Origin: a bacterium SCSIO 12643
Lineage (GTDB): Bacteria; Bacteroidota; Bacteroidia; Flavobacteriales_G; Salibacteraceae
Assembly (NCBI GenBank): GCA_024398135.1
Contig: CP073750.1
Location: forward strand, 1,488,001 to 1,552,000
Direction of reading: 5' to 3'
DNA length: 64,000 nt
The notes under the pieces were generated by a model. It had not been told where the DNA came from. It did not search any database and worked only from the letters and a program-made list of their open reading frames with translations. The translations under genes and the position numbers were made by a program. Below, one piece after another: positions 28,401 to 35,900 of this stretch. Positions within the stretch are counted from its first letter, which is position 1; each line of letters starts with the position of its first letter.

Positions 28401-29931
28401 TTCATATATCTGGTCAAATGGTTCTACGGTTAATCCAATCACTAATTTATGTGCAGGTACTTATACCGTAACTGTAACAGATGCCAACGGTTGTACTGCA
28501 ACAAGCACTGCTATCGTTACGGAGCCACCTGTATTAACAGTTACTACTACTTTAGATGCAAACGTTTCTTGTAATGGTCTTGCAGACGGTGCAGCTACGG
28601 CTATCGCTACCGGTGGTACTCCTTCTCATACTTTCTTATGGAATACCGGAGCGGCTACTGCTTCTGTGACTGGCCTTGCTGCTGGTACTTATACCGTAAC
28701 TGTAACTGACAATAATGGTTGTACGGCTACTGCTGCACTTGTCATCACTGAACCTGCGCTTTTAGTCGCTTCTACCGTGGTAGATTCTAATGTTACTTGT
28801 TTCGGTGGAGCTGATGGTGGTTTAACTGCTTCTGCTACGGGTGGTACTACTGCTTATGTTTACGCATGGAACACTGGTGCTGCTTCTGCATCTATTACCG
28901 GACTCATGGCTGGGACGTATACCGTGACTATAACTGATGCAAATGGGTGTACAGATACCAGCTCTGCTATGGTCACTGAACCACCTCTTCTATCTGTTGA
29001 TTTAGGTAACGATACTTCTGTTTGTTTTGGTGGATCATTAACTCTTGATCCTGGAGCTGGGTTTGCTTCTTACTTATGGCAAGACAACTCTACGAATCAA
29101 ACTTATAATGTGGATACCTCTACTCCTGGTGTGGCAGATTACTCTGTTACTGTTACAAATAATAACGGTTGTATTGGATTCGATACCATTAATGTAACCG
29201 TATTCCAGGCTACTGGGGTCGCTATATCTGGTGCAAATGATCTTTGTGCTTATGAAATCGATACTCTAATCGCTTCTTCCGGATTTGTATCTTACATCTG
29301 GAATACCAGTGCAACGACTTCGCAAATCATCGTAGATGCGAATAGTTTGTCTCCTGGTTCACAGAATTATTCTGTAACTGCTACGGATAGCAATGGTTGT
29401 GTATCTGATGATGCTGTTTCATTCAATGTTCATAATCCTGTGGTAGTGGACTTAGGTCCGGATACTTCTATCGTTTGGGTTGATGGTGGAAATAACACTT
29501 ATACATTAGATGCTGGTGCGGGTTTCAACTCTTACTTATGGAGTGATTTAACCACAAACCAAACGCTTGATGTGACATTAGCTAACATGGGAACTATTTC
29601 TGTTGTAGTCACTGATGGAAACGGATGTTACGGAGCGGATACTGTTTTTGTAGATTTCATCTTAGATGTTCCTACACTTGACAAAGCCTCTGTAAACATT
29701 TATCCGAATCCAGCTGCTGATTATTTAAACATTGACATGAAAGGTTTCAATGGTCAGGAAGTTCAGGTAATCATCACCGATATGGGTGGAAAACATGTGA
29801 TCAACAACATCTTAAAAGTAAATGGAAATCAAACTTCTACTTTAGATGTTTCAAATCTTCCTACGGGTACTTATTTCATCCAAATCCAGGCTGAAAACCA
29901 AAAAGTGGTAAAACACATCGTAATCAGATAG
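22447..29931 (+). CDS. Giant HYR- and SprB-repeat adhesin with T9SS type A sorting domain
   Basis: The protein has 2494 residues and a signal peptide ending at LVSYGQ (about 32). Residues 33-195 are a beta-sandwich-like domain of the kind found at the front of T9SS cargo. One SprB-like repeat follows (about 197-272), then ten HYR-like repeats of exactly 84 residues (276-1115), then 14 SprB-type repeats (about 1116-2178) with SCNGxxDGGATASATGGT, WSN and DANGCT motifs. Three Ig-like domains and a type A sorting domain starting at VNIYPNPAADYL (about 2415-2494) end the protein. It should form a long disulfide-braced rod exported by the T9SS. The last 2 kb are almost identical to the end of the gene at 41459. 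Its ligand is unknown. Confidence 0.92.
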   Translation: MQTTSQNSTKQLINYFIVSLIILFSSLVSYGQTTFNFEGAGETKTSYSVGTVNISGISWELEHALIGTTSGFDRFNGARSLRIRHRTTPPAGRAEMQSDIAGGIGTISLVYAQYTADPNPPVIQVQYSTNGGTSWTQAGTNIVTSGVNTLTAWSAAINTTTATRVRFITISGDNSRRANIDDITFSVPVVATPPSVSITANNSVSCPGGSDGSLTATITGGTANFDYVWSNASSTTNTSSTTNTISSLAATTYTVTITDNNGSTATASATVSTAADNTAPTITVCASTPANISANGSCQGTAPNLTGSVTATDNCTASPTITQSPASGATLGLGTTTITLTATDGSGNTATCTVNQTVVDNTAPTITVCASTPSNISANGSCQGTAPNLTGSVTATDNCTASPTITQSPASGATLGLGTTTITLTATDGSGNTATCTVNQTVVDNTAPTITVCASTPSNISANGSCQGTAPNLTGSVTATDNCTASPTITQSPASGATLGLGTTTITLTATDGSGNTATCTVNQTVVDNTAPTITVCASTPSNISANGSCQGTAPDLTGSVTATDNCSASPTITQSPASGATLGLGTTTITLTATDGSGNTATCTVNQTVVDNTAPTITVCASTPSNISANGSCQGTAPDLTGSVTATDNCTASPTITQSPASGATLGLGTTTITLTATDGSGNTATCTVNQTVVDNTAPTITVCASTPSNISANGSCQGTAPDLTGSVTATDNCTASPTITQSPASGATLGLGTTTITLTATDGSGNTATCTVNQTVVDNTAPTITVCASTPSNISANGSCQGTAPDLTGSVTATDNCTASPTITQSPASGATLGLGTTTITLTATDGSGNTATCTVNQTVVDNTAPTITVCASTPSNISANGSCQGSAPDLTGSVTATDNCTASPTITQSPASGATLGLGTTTITLTATDGSGNTATCTVNQTVVDNTAPTITVCASTPSNISANGSCQGTAPDLTGSVTATDNCTGSPTITQSPTSGATLGLGTTTITLTATDGSGNTATCTVNQTVVDNTAPTITICASTPSNLIGNSSDQAPAPDLTGSVTATDNCTGSPTITQSPTSGATLGLGTTTITLTATDGSGNTATCTVNQTVVSGYSATISAQTNVSCNGLADGSATAAPSGGTTPYTYAWSNGANTATTTGLAAGTYTVTITEGGTNTATTTVTITQPNALVATISIDSNVSCNGFSNGGATASATGGTPTYSYAWNNAATNASITGVVADAYTVTITDANGCTATNSNTITEPAVLVASVVIDSNASCNGYSDGGATASATGGTSAYSYAWSNAATNASITGVVAGTYTVTITDANGCTATNSNAVTEPAALVAATVVDSNASCNGYSNGGATASATGGTTAYNYLWSNAATNASITGVVAGTYTVTITDANGCTSTSSSTVTEPAALVAAVVIDSNVTCNGFSNGGATSSATGGTMPYSYFWNNTSTNASITGVTAATYTITITDAKGCTASSNGTITEPTILIAATVVDSNISCNGYSDGGATASATGGTGAYSYAWNNGATNASITGVVAGTYTVTITDANGCTSTSAVSITEPAALVAATIVDSNISCNGLADGGASASATGGTMPYSYAWSNGANVASISSLAAGTYTITVTDANGCTATSASTVTEPAALVAASVVDSNVSCNGFADGGATASAAGGTMPYSYAWSNGATTASITGVVAGTYTVTITDANGCMDITLSTVTEPTLLVAGTVVDSNVTCHSGTNGGVTASATGGTGAYSYAWSNGATTASITGVAAGNYTVTVTDANGCTSSASTPVTQPTALIAATVVDSNITCNGLSDGGATASATGGTGAYSYMWNNAATTASITGVIAGTYSVTVTDANGCTDSTSVIITEPAALVASTVVDNNVSCNGLADGAATASATGGTGAYTYTWSTGATTATVTGLAAGTYSVTIVDANGCSANTSITITEPAALVVTTTVVSNVSCNGVCDGEISANITGGSAPYSYIWSNGSTVNPITNLCAGTYTVTVTDANGCTATSTAIVTEPPVLTVTTTLDANVSCNGLADGAATAIATGGTPSHTFLWNTGAATASVTGLAAGTYTVTVTDNNGCTATAALVITEPALLVASTVVDSNVTCFGGADGGLTASATGGTTAYVYAWNTGAASASITGLMAGTYTVTITDANGCTDTSSAMVTEPPLLSVDLGNDTSVCFGGSLTLDPGAGFASYLWQDNSTNQTYNVDTSTPGVADYSVTVTNNNGCIGFDTINVTVFQATGVAISGANDLCAYEIDTLIASSGFVSYIWNTSATTSQIIVDANSLSPGSQNYSVTATDSNGCVSDDAVSFNVHNPVVVDLGPDTSIVWVDGGNNTYTLDAGAGFNSYLWSDLTTNQTLDVTLANMGTISVVVTDGNGCYGADTVFVDFILDVPTLDKASVNIYPNPAADYLNIDMKGFNGQEVQVIITDMGGKHVINNILKVNGNQTSTLDVSNLPTGTYFIQIQAENQKVVKHIVIR
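23272..25791 (+). repeat. Ten tandem 252-bp HYR-like repeats
   Basis: Ten in-frame copies of exactly 252 bp (84 residues) have no insertions or deletions. Each starts DNTAPTITVCASTP and ends CTVNQTVV. Copies 2 and 3 encode the same 84 residues but differ by about 13 synonymous bases counted by eye. The tenth copy is divergent: it reads NSSDQAPAP where the others read NGSCQGTAP, losing one Cys. Confidence 0.95.
27916..29931 (+). repeat. C-terminal paralogous block, copy 1
   Basis: These 2016 bp align without gaps to 43853-45868. The last 1190 bp (from 28742) also align without gaps to 36694-37883. The block encodes the last SprB repeats, the Ig-like domains and the type A sorting domain. Confidence 0.9.
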
Positions 29932-29954
29932 ATTTAAATTTTAAATATCTTCAT

Positions 29955-29982
29955 AAAAAGGCGGCCTTTGGGTCGCCTTTTT
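29955..29982 (+). terminator. Rho-independent terminator
   Basis: AAAAAGGCG (29955-29963) pairs with CGCCTTTTT (29974-29982). Inner G-U and G-C pairs extend the stem, and a T run follows. It lies 24 bp after the adhesin stop codon. Confidence 0.8.
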
Positions 29983-29991
29983 TATTTCCCA

Positions 29992-30018
29992 ACAACAACT
30001 TGCAAAACACTAATAACA
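29992..30018 (+). promoter_or_regulatory. LytTR-type direct-repeat operator before kinase gene 2
   Basis: ACAACA at 29992 and ATAACA at 30013 are exactly 21 bp apart, both matching A-N-A-A-C-A. The kinase start is about 130 bp downstream. This suggests the second kinase/regulator pair controls its own expression. Confidence 0.5.
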
Positions 30019-30144
30019 AACTATTTAAAAATCAAAATGATTTTATTTATGTACTTCTCCACATTAAATAGTAATAAATCGTTTTAATTTGTAGTCGCTA
30101 TACAACATACGTAATTACGAAATCTCCACACAATCACGTAGTTT

Positions 30145-32082
30145 ATGAATACTAGAAATCTTATTGTATTTGTTTTTACCTTTTTCTTTATTACAAATAC
30201 ATATTCCCAGGAAACCACATTCAGCTTATCAGACATAGAAGATTCCATCCTACTGGAAAAATTTGATGTCGCTCAAAAAATGATTCAGGGTAATGACACC
30301 TCTGAATACATGCAGGTGCTAAATAGAATCAGTAAACAAAACGCATCTAATTTAGACTACGTTAAGTATATCGCCAAGATGCAAAACAAGGTCAACAGCA
30401 ACTTTGACGGAATTGTCGCTTTTATTGATCGTAATGTTACGGTTCCACAAAATGATTCTGTGGACTATAATTATGTGAAGTTAATTTGGGTAAAGCTCAC
30501 TACGTTGACAAACACCAACAAGTTAGAACAAGCAAATACAGAACACCAAAAACTAGAACAATACATTGCACAATTTGATCCGAATCAAAGAAATACAAAA
30601 CGTGCGCAAATTCTAGCAAGTACTTACCCGATTACTCTGTATATCATTCAAGAAAACATCGAAGAGGGCAAAAAACTGTGCCTGGAAAATCAAAAAACAG
30701 CAACCGAGATTAAGGATACCAACCTAATCATCAACTCCCTGTATTATCTGAGCGAATTTTTGATCTTCGAAAGAAATCTGGATGAATATATCCGAGTAAG
30801 CGAATATGCCTACGAACTAGATCAATTGCAATATGAAAAAAGTGCTTTTTATATTGGTAACATGATGCATTTGGCGGATGCCTATATCTTTAAAGGAGTT
30901 TCGGGGTCTAAAATATTACCACTACTAAATGAACTTTATCAGATACCAAATAGCCGTTTAGGAACTTATTCCTATTTCATTAAATATCTGGGAACAATAG
31001 AAATTCCTTCACCAGAAAGTGATTCTATCTTTAATGCTTTCCAAAGTGAAAACCTCATTCAATTTTGTGAGCATGCGGCTCAACAATCAGAAGGTAAACT
31101 GGACAATGTAGAGTTTTATCATTTATTGAATGAAATCTCTAACACACTCGCTAGATTTGGCCATTATCAAGCTGCATTGGATTTCAAAGACCAGTGTATT
31201 TACATCACCAAACAGAATTACTCTCAGGATTTATCGAAGTCATTGGCACAATATGAGACCAATCTCTTAAAACAAAAACAGGAACTGGAATTAGAAAACG
31301 AAAAACAAAAAACAGAAATGTATTTTGTGATCACACTTCTGGTTGGAGTTTTATTTGCTATCGCCATCATTGCTATTGTTATGATGCGCAAAAAGGAACG
31401 TCTGCTCAAAACTAAAAACGAAGAAATCACCAGACAAAGAGACGATATTCAAAAGAAAGAAGAAGAAAAAGCCACTCTTCTTAAAGAAATTCACCATCGG
31501 GTTAAAAATAACTTCCAGGTCATTTCTAGTCTATTGGAACTTCAATCCTCAGGAATCGAGGACAAAAAAGCCTTAGAATTGGCACAGGAAGGAAAAAACA
31601 GAATTAACTCTATGGCGTTGATTCACAAAAAACTATATGAAAACGATGATCTCATCATGTTCTTTGATGAGTATCTGGTGAAACTCGTGAATGATCTAAC
31701 TGAGATGTATGGCAAAAAAGATCAACTCAAAATTCAAACCGATATCCCGCATATTGCTTTCGACATTGATACCGCTATCCCTCTTGGACTTATTGTAAAT
31801 GAGCTGGTCACTAATGCATTAAAATACGGAACCGGAAATAACACACCCGAATTATCCGTATCCATTGAAAAAGATCAAAACGAAACATATACTTTACATG
31901 TTCAGGATAATGGTGCTGGAATTCCGGATCATTTAAACATCAAACAATTAAGAAGTTTAGGTTTGCAATTGGTTCAGGGTCTATCCAAACAACTTCAGGG
32001 AAGTTTTGAGTTTATCAATCAAAATGGCGCACACTTTATTGTAACGTTTAAAGATACATATACCAGATCTCTAACCGATTAA
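30145..32082 (+). CDS. HisKA_2 sensor histidine kinase (pair 2)
   Basis: The protein has 645 residues and a signal peptide (FFFITNTYSQ, about residue 22). A helical, TPR-like periplasmic region (about 25-375) is followed by a coiled coil, one membrane helix (about 393-415), a second coiled coil, and the kinase core with EIHHRVKNNFQVISSLLELQ, N-box LVTNALKYG, and DNGAGIPDH plus SLGLQLVQGL. The architecture matches the kinase at 5534, but the sensor region is clearly diverged, so the two may sense different cues. The gene is followed 12 bp later by its LytTR partner. A LytTR-type site upstream suggests autoregulation. Confidence 0.9.
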   Translation: MNTRNLIVFVFTFFFITNTYSQETTFSLSDIEDSILLEKFDVAQKMIQGNDTSEYMQVLNRISKQNASNLDYVKYIAKMQNKVNSNFDGIVAFIDRNVTVPQNDSVDYNYVKLIWVKLTTLTNTNKLEQANTEHQKLEQYIAQFDPNQRNTKRAQILASTYPITLYIIQENIEEGKKLCLENQKTATEIKDTNLIINSLYYLSEFLIFERNLDEYIRVSEYAYELDQLQYEKSAFYIGNMMHLADAYIFKGVSGSKILPLLNELYQIPNSRLGTYSYFIKYLGTIEIPSPESDSIFNAFQSENLIQFCEHAAQQSEGKLDNVEFYHLLNEISNTLARFGHYQAALDFKDQCIYITKQNYSQDLSKSLAQYETNLLKQKQELELENEKQKTEMYFVITLLVGVLFAIAIIAIVMMRKKERLLKTKNEEITRQRDDIQKKEEEKATLLKEIHHRVKNNFQVISSLLELQSSGIEDKKALELAQEGKNRINSMALIHKKLYENDDLIMFFDEYLVKLVNDLTEMYGKKDQLKIQTDIPHIAFDIDTAIPLGLIVNELVTNALKYGTGNNTPELSVSIEKDQNETYTLHVQDNGAGIPDHLNIKQLRSLGLQLVQGLSKQLQGSFEFINQNGAHFIVTFKDTYTRSLTD

Positions 32083-32094
32083 AAGCTTATAGTT

Positions 32095-32820
32095 ATGGGG
32101 AAAATAAAAGTTTTGATTGTTGAAGATGAAATGATTATTTCAAACAATATTAAATTTTCTTTAATGGATAATGGTTACGAAATCTCAGAACAGGCCATTA
32201 ACTATACCGAAGCCATCGCGGCTATTGAAAATGAAGTTCCGGATATCGCACTTTTAGACATCCAACTATCTGGAAAAAAGAGTGGCATCGAACTCGGAGC
32301 TGAAATCAATAAACGCTTTAAATTCCCTTTTATCTTTTTGACATCAAATGCAGATAGCCAAACAGTAAATAAAGCCAAAAGCGTAGAGCCTGCCGCTTAT
32401 CTGATCAAGCCTTTTAGTAGTGTAGAATTGTCTACCTCTATTGAAATTGCGTTATACAATTTCTCTAAGCGGAATGAAAAAGCACTGAATCAGGAAAATC
32501 TGGTCATTAAAGATTCTCTGTTTATCAAAAAGAACAAAAACTTTATTCGAATTGACTTTAAAGATATCCTCTTTATCAAAAGTGATCATATTTATATCGA
32601 GATTGAAATGGTTGATGGAACGCAACACGTCATTCGTGGAAGCCTGAACGAATATATCAACAAACTATCCGGGAACTTCTTTAGATGTCATCGAAGTTAT
32701 ATTGTAAACCTGGATTACATGCAAACTGTAACTCATAATGAACTCATTATTTTAGAAAAAACGATTCCATTAGGAAAACGTCATAGAGAAGAACTCTTAA
32801 CGGTAATTAATAAATCCTAA
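32095..32820 (+). CDS. LytTR family response regulator (pair 2)
   Basis: The protein has 241 residues, the same length as the regulator at 7653, with aligned features: IVEDE, phosphoacceptor Asp55 in LLDIQ, Lys in LIKPF, then a LytTR domain with ILFIKSDHIYIEI and NFFRCHRSYIVNLDYM. The DNA-contacting half of the LytTR domain is well conserved between the two paralogues, so both may recognise the same or similar half-sites. The gene lies 42 bp upstream of a 21-bp direct repeat (32862) and 134 bp upstream of a giant adhesin gene. Confidence 0.92.
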   Translation: MGKIKVLIVEDEMIISNNIKFSLMDNGYEISEQAINYTEAIAAIENEVPDIALLDIQLSGKKSGIELGAEINKRFKFPFIFLTSNADSQTVNKAKSVEPAAYLIKPFSSVELSTSIEIALYNFSKRNEKALNQENLVIKDSLFIKKNKNFIRIDFKDILFIKSDHIYIEIEMVDGTQHVIRGSLNEYINKLSGNFFRCHRSYIVNLDYMQTVTHNELIILEKTIPLGKRHREELLTVINKS

Positions 32821-32861
32821 CTGTTTCTTTCGATTTTCTCACATCACTTTTTTACAGCCCT

Positions 32862-32897
32862 ACAACACGAATCCGCAACCTGAGAACATTTATTTTG
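32862..32897 (+). promoter_or_regulatory. LytTR-type direct-repeat operator before FG-GAP/SprB adhesin
   Basis: ACAACA at 32862 and AGAACA at 32883 are 21 bp apart. The second half continues TTTATTTTG to 32897. The stretch TGAGAACATTT is shared with the site at 41335, as is the 13-bp distance from ACAACA to TGAGAACA. The start codon is 57 bp downstream. Confidence 0.6.
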
Positions 32898-32954
32898 CCC
32901 ACTTTGGAGGTGTCATTTCTTTGCATTTAAAACCATACTAATACTGTATAAGAA

Positions 32955-35900
32955 ATGAAACTTTTTAGATTTCGAACCGCATTTTTAATAGGGGCCTTGA
33001 TTGCGTTATCTGGCAATCTGGCGTTTTCACAAATAACCGTAACATCCCAATACTGGACTGCCGGTTGGGGGCCTGCTGGAATTGGAGGACCTGAACCAGC
33101 TGGTTTAGACACCGCTAAACTGCCTTTAGTTCCAGAACGTTTCGGTAGTGTCGCCATCGGAGATTTGGATGGAGATGGTGATATGGACTTTGTATCCGGG
33201 AGTAACAGAGGTCGGTTCTTCTATTTTCAAAATCAGGGTACTGTTAGTAACCCTGTATTTATAAGAACATCCGGTGCTATTCCTTCGTTAGATACCATAA
33301 AAATTGGGGTAGTTCAAAACACCAATGAAGTTAGACCCCATTTGGTTGATATTGATTCCGATGGAGATTTAGATCTTATGGTAGGATCCAGATGGAATCA
33401 AGCAGGTTTACTCAAATTAGATGATATCCATTTCTATAGAAATACCGGAACAGCTACCAGTCCTTTCTTTGCAAAAGACACGATCCCAGGACTTCAAGGA
33501 CAACAAATTGGTGAATTTTCATCATTTGGATTTGGTGATTTAGACAATGATGGAGATTTAGATTTTACGGCTGGAGGTTCAGACTCTTGCACCTATTTTG
33601 AAAATGTCGGAACACCAACATCACCAAGTTTTGTAAGAGAGTTTGGTAGTTCTTCTCTTTTCCCTCCAACCCTATGGGTAGAAACAAGTTTCTTAGCTCC
33701 TACTCCTGACATGGAAGATTTTGACGGTGATGGTGATCTGGATATGTACTTTATGAACGAAGCCGGTTTTATCCGTTACATTCCTAATAATGGTACTGCT
33801 ACTTCTCCAGACTTCGCTCCATACATTAGTTATCCTGCGCATTCATTTGATACTGTTGATTTTGGCGCATTTGGCGCCATGTGTTTTGAAGATATAACCG
33901 GTGATGGAATCAAGGATGTCATTGCCACGCATTGGAACCCTACCCGTTGGTATTGGTACAAGGGTGTTTCAAATGGTCCCAATCCAACGGTCACCATTGA
34001 TTCTGCTATTTCTTGTAACGGACTTACAGATGCCGGGGTAACCATCACAAGCACGACCGGAGGAACTCCTCCATATACTTATTTATGGTCAACAGGCTCA
34101 ACAGACACCACACTTACCGGATTAGCTCCTGGAACTTATACCGTAACAGTGACCGATAGTCTCTCAGCCACTGCTACAAAATCTATTGTCATCACTGAGC
34201 CTGCCTCATTAATTGCAGCAACGGTTATAGACTCCAATGTGACTTGTAACGGTTTCTCAAATGGTGGTGCAACAGCATCAGCCGTTGGGGGAACTACTCC
34301 TTACAACTTTGCCTGGTCAAATTCGGCAACTACAGTTTCTATTACTGGGGTTCTAGCAGGAACTTATTCGGTGACCATAACCGATGCAAATGGATGTACT
34401 GCTACAAATAGCAATACTATTACCGAACCTGCTGTTTTAATTGCATCAACCACGGTAGATTCAAATTCTACCGGAGGTTTAGCCAACGGTGGAACAACAG
34501 CTTCTGTAACCGGAGGAACCACACCTTACAATTATGCCTGGTCAAATGCAGCAACAACCGCAAGTATTACAGGTTTAGCCATGGGAACTTATACGGTAAC
34601 CGTGACAGACAACAATAGTTGTACGGCTACAAGTTCTGCAACCATTAGTAGTATGTCTGCAAATACCGTTGTGGACTCCAATGTGACTTGTAACGGTTTT
34701 TCTGATGGAGGCGCCACAGCTTCTCCGTCCGGAGGAACAGCACCTTATAACTACGCCTGGTCTAACGGAGCAACAACCGCAAGCATTACAGGTGTTACAG
34801 CAAATACATATATGGTAACCATTACCGATAACAACGGCATAACTGCAACGAGCTCTGTAAACATTACAGAACCCTCTGGACTGTTGGTACAAGCAATTGT
34901 TGATTCAAATGTGACTTGTAACGGTTTCTCAAATGGTGGTGCATCTGCGGGTGCTTTATTAGGTACATTTCCTCACACTTATACATGGTCAAATGGCGCA
35001 ACAACTCCTTCTATTACAGGAGTAACTGCAAATACGTATACGGTAACAGCAACAGACAACAATGGATGTACTGCAACAAATTCAGTCACCATTACGGAAC
35101 CTGCTGGATTGATCTTACAGGCAATTGTTGATTCAAATGTAACATGTAATGGTTTTTCAGATGGTGGTGCATCTGCGGGGGCTTTATTAGGTACATTTCC
35201 TCACACCTACGCATGGTCAAATGGTGCGACAACCCCTTCTATTACAGGAGTAACTGCAAATACATATTCAGTAACCACAACAGACAATAACGGATGTACT
35301 GCTACAAATTCAGTCACCATTACGGAACCTGCAGGATTGATCTTACAGGCAATTGTTGATTCAAATGTAACGTGTAATGGTTTTTCAGATGGTGGTGCAT
35401 CTGCAGGGGCTTTATTAGGTACATTTCCTCACACCTACACATGGTCAAATGGTGCGACAACCCCTTCTATTACAGGAGTAACCGCAAATACATATTCAGT
35501 AACCACAACAGACAACAATGGATGTACCGCTACAAATTCAGTCACCATTACAGAACCCACAGCTTTAATGGCTGCCACAGTTGTGGATAGCAATACAAGC
35601 TGTAATGGATTCTCTGATGGCGGAGCCTCTGCATCTGCTTCTGGTGGAACCACAACTTATAACTACCTATGGTCGAATGCGGCAACTAATGCGAGTATTA
35701 CAGGTGTGATTGCTGGAACTTATACCATAACCGTTACTGATGCCAATGGTTGTACTTCAACCAGCTCTGCAACTATTACTGAACCTGCTGTACTTGTAGC
35801 CACTTCTATTGTAGACTCCAATGCTACATGTAATGGATTCGCAAATGGTGGTGCTACAGCTTCTGCTACTGGGGGAACTGCGCCATATAGCTATGAATGG

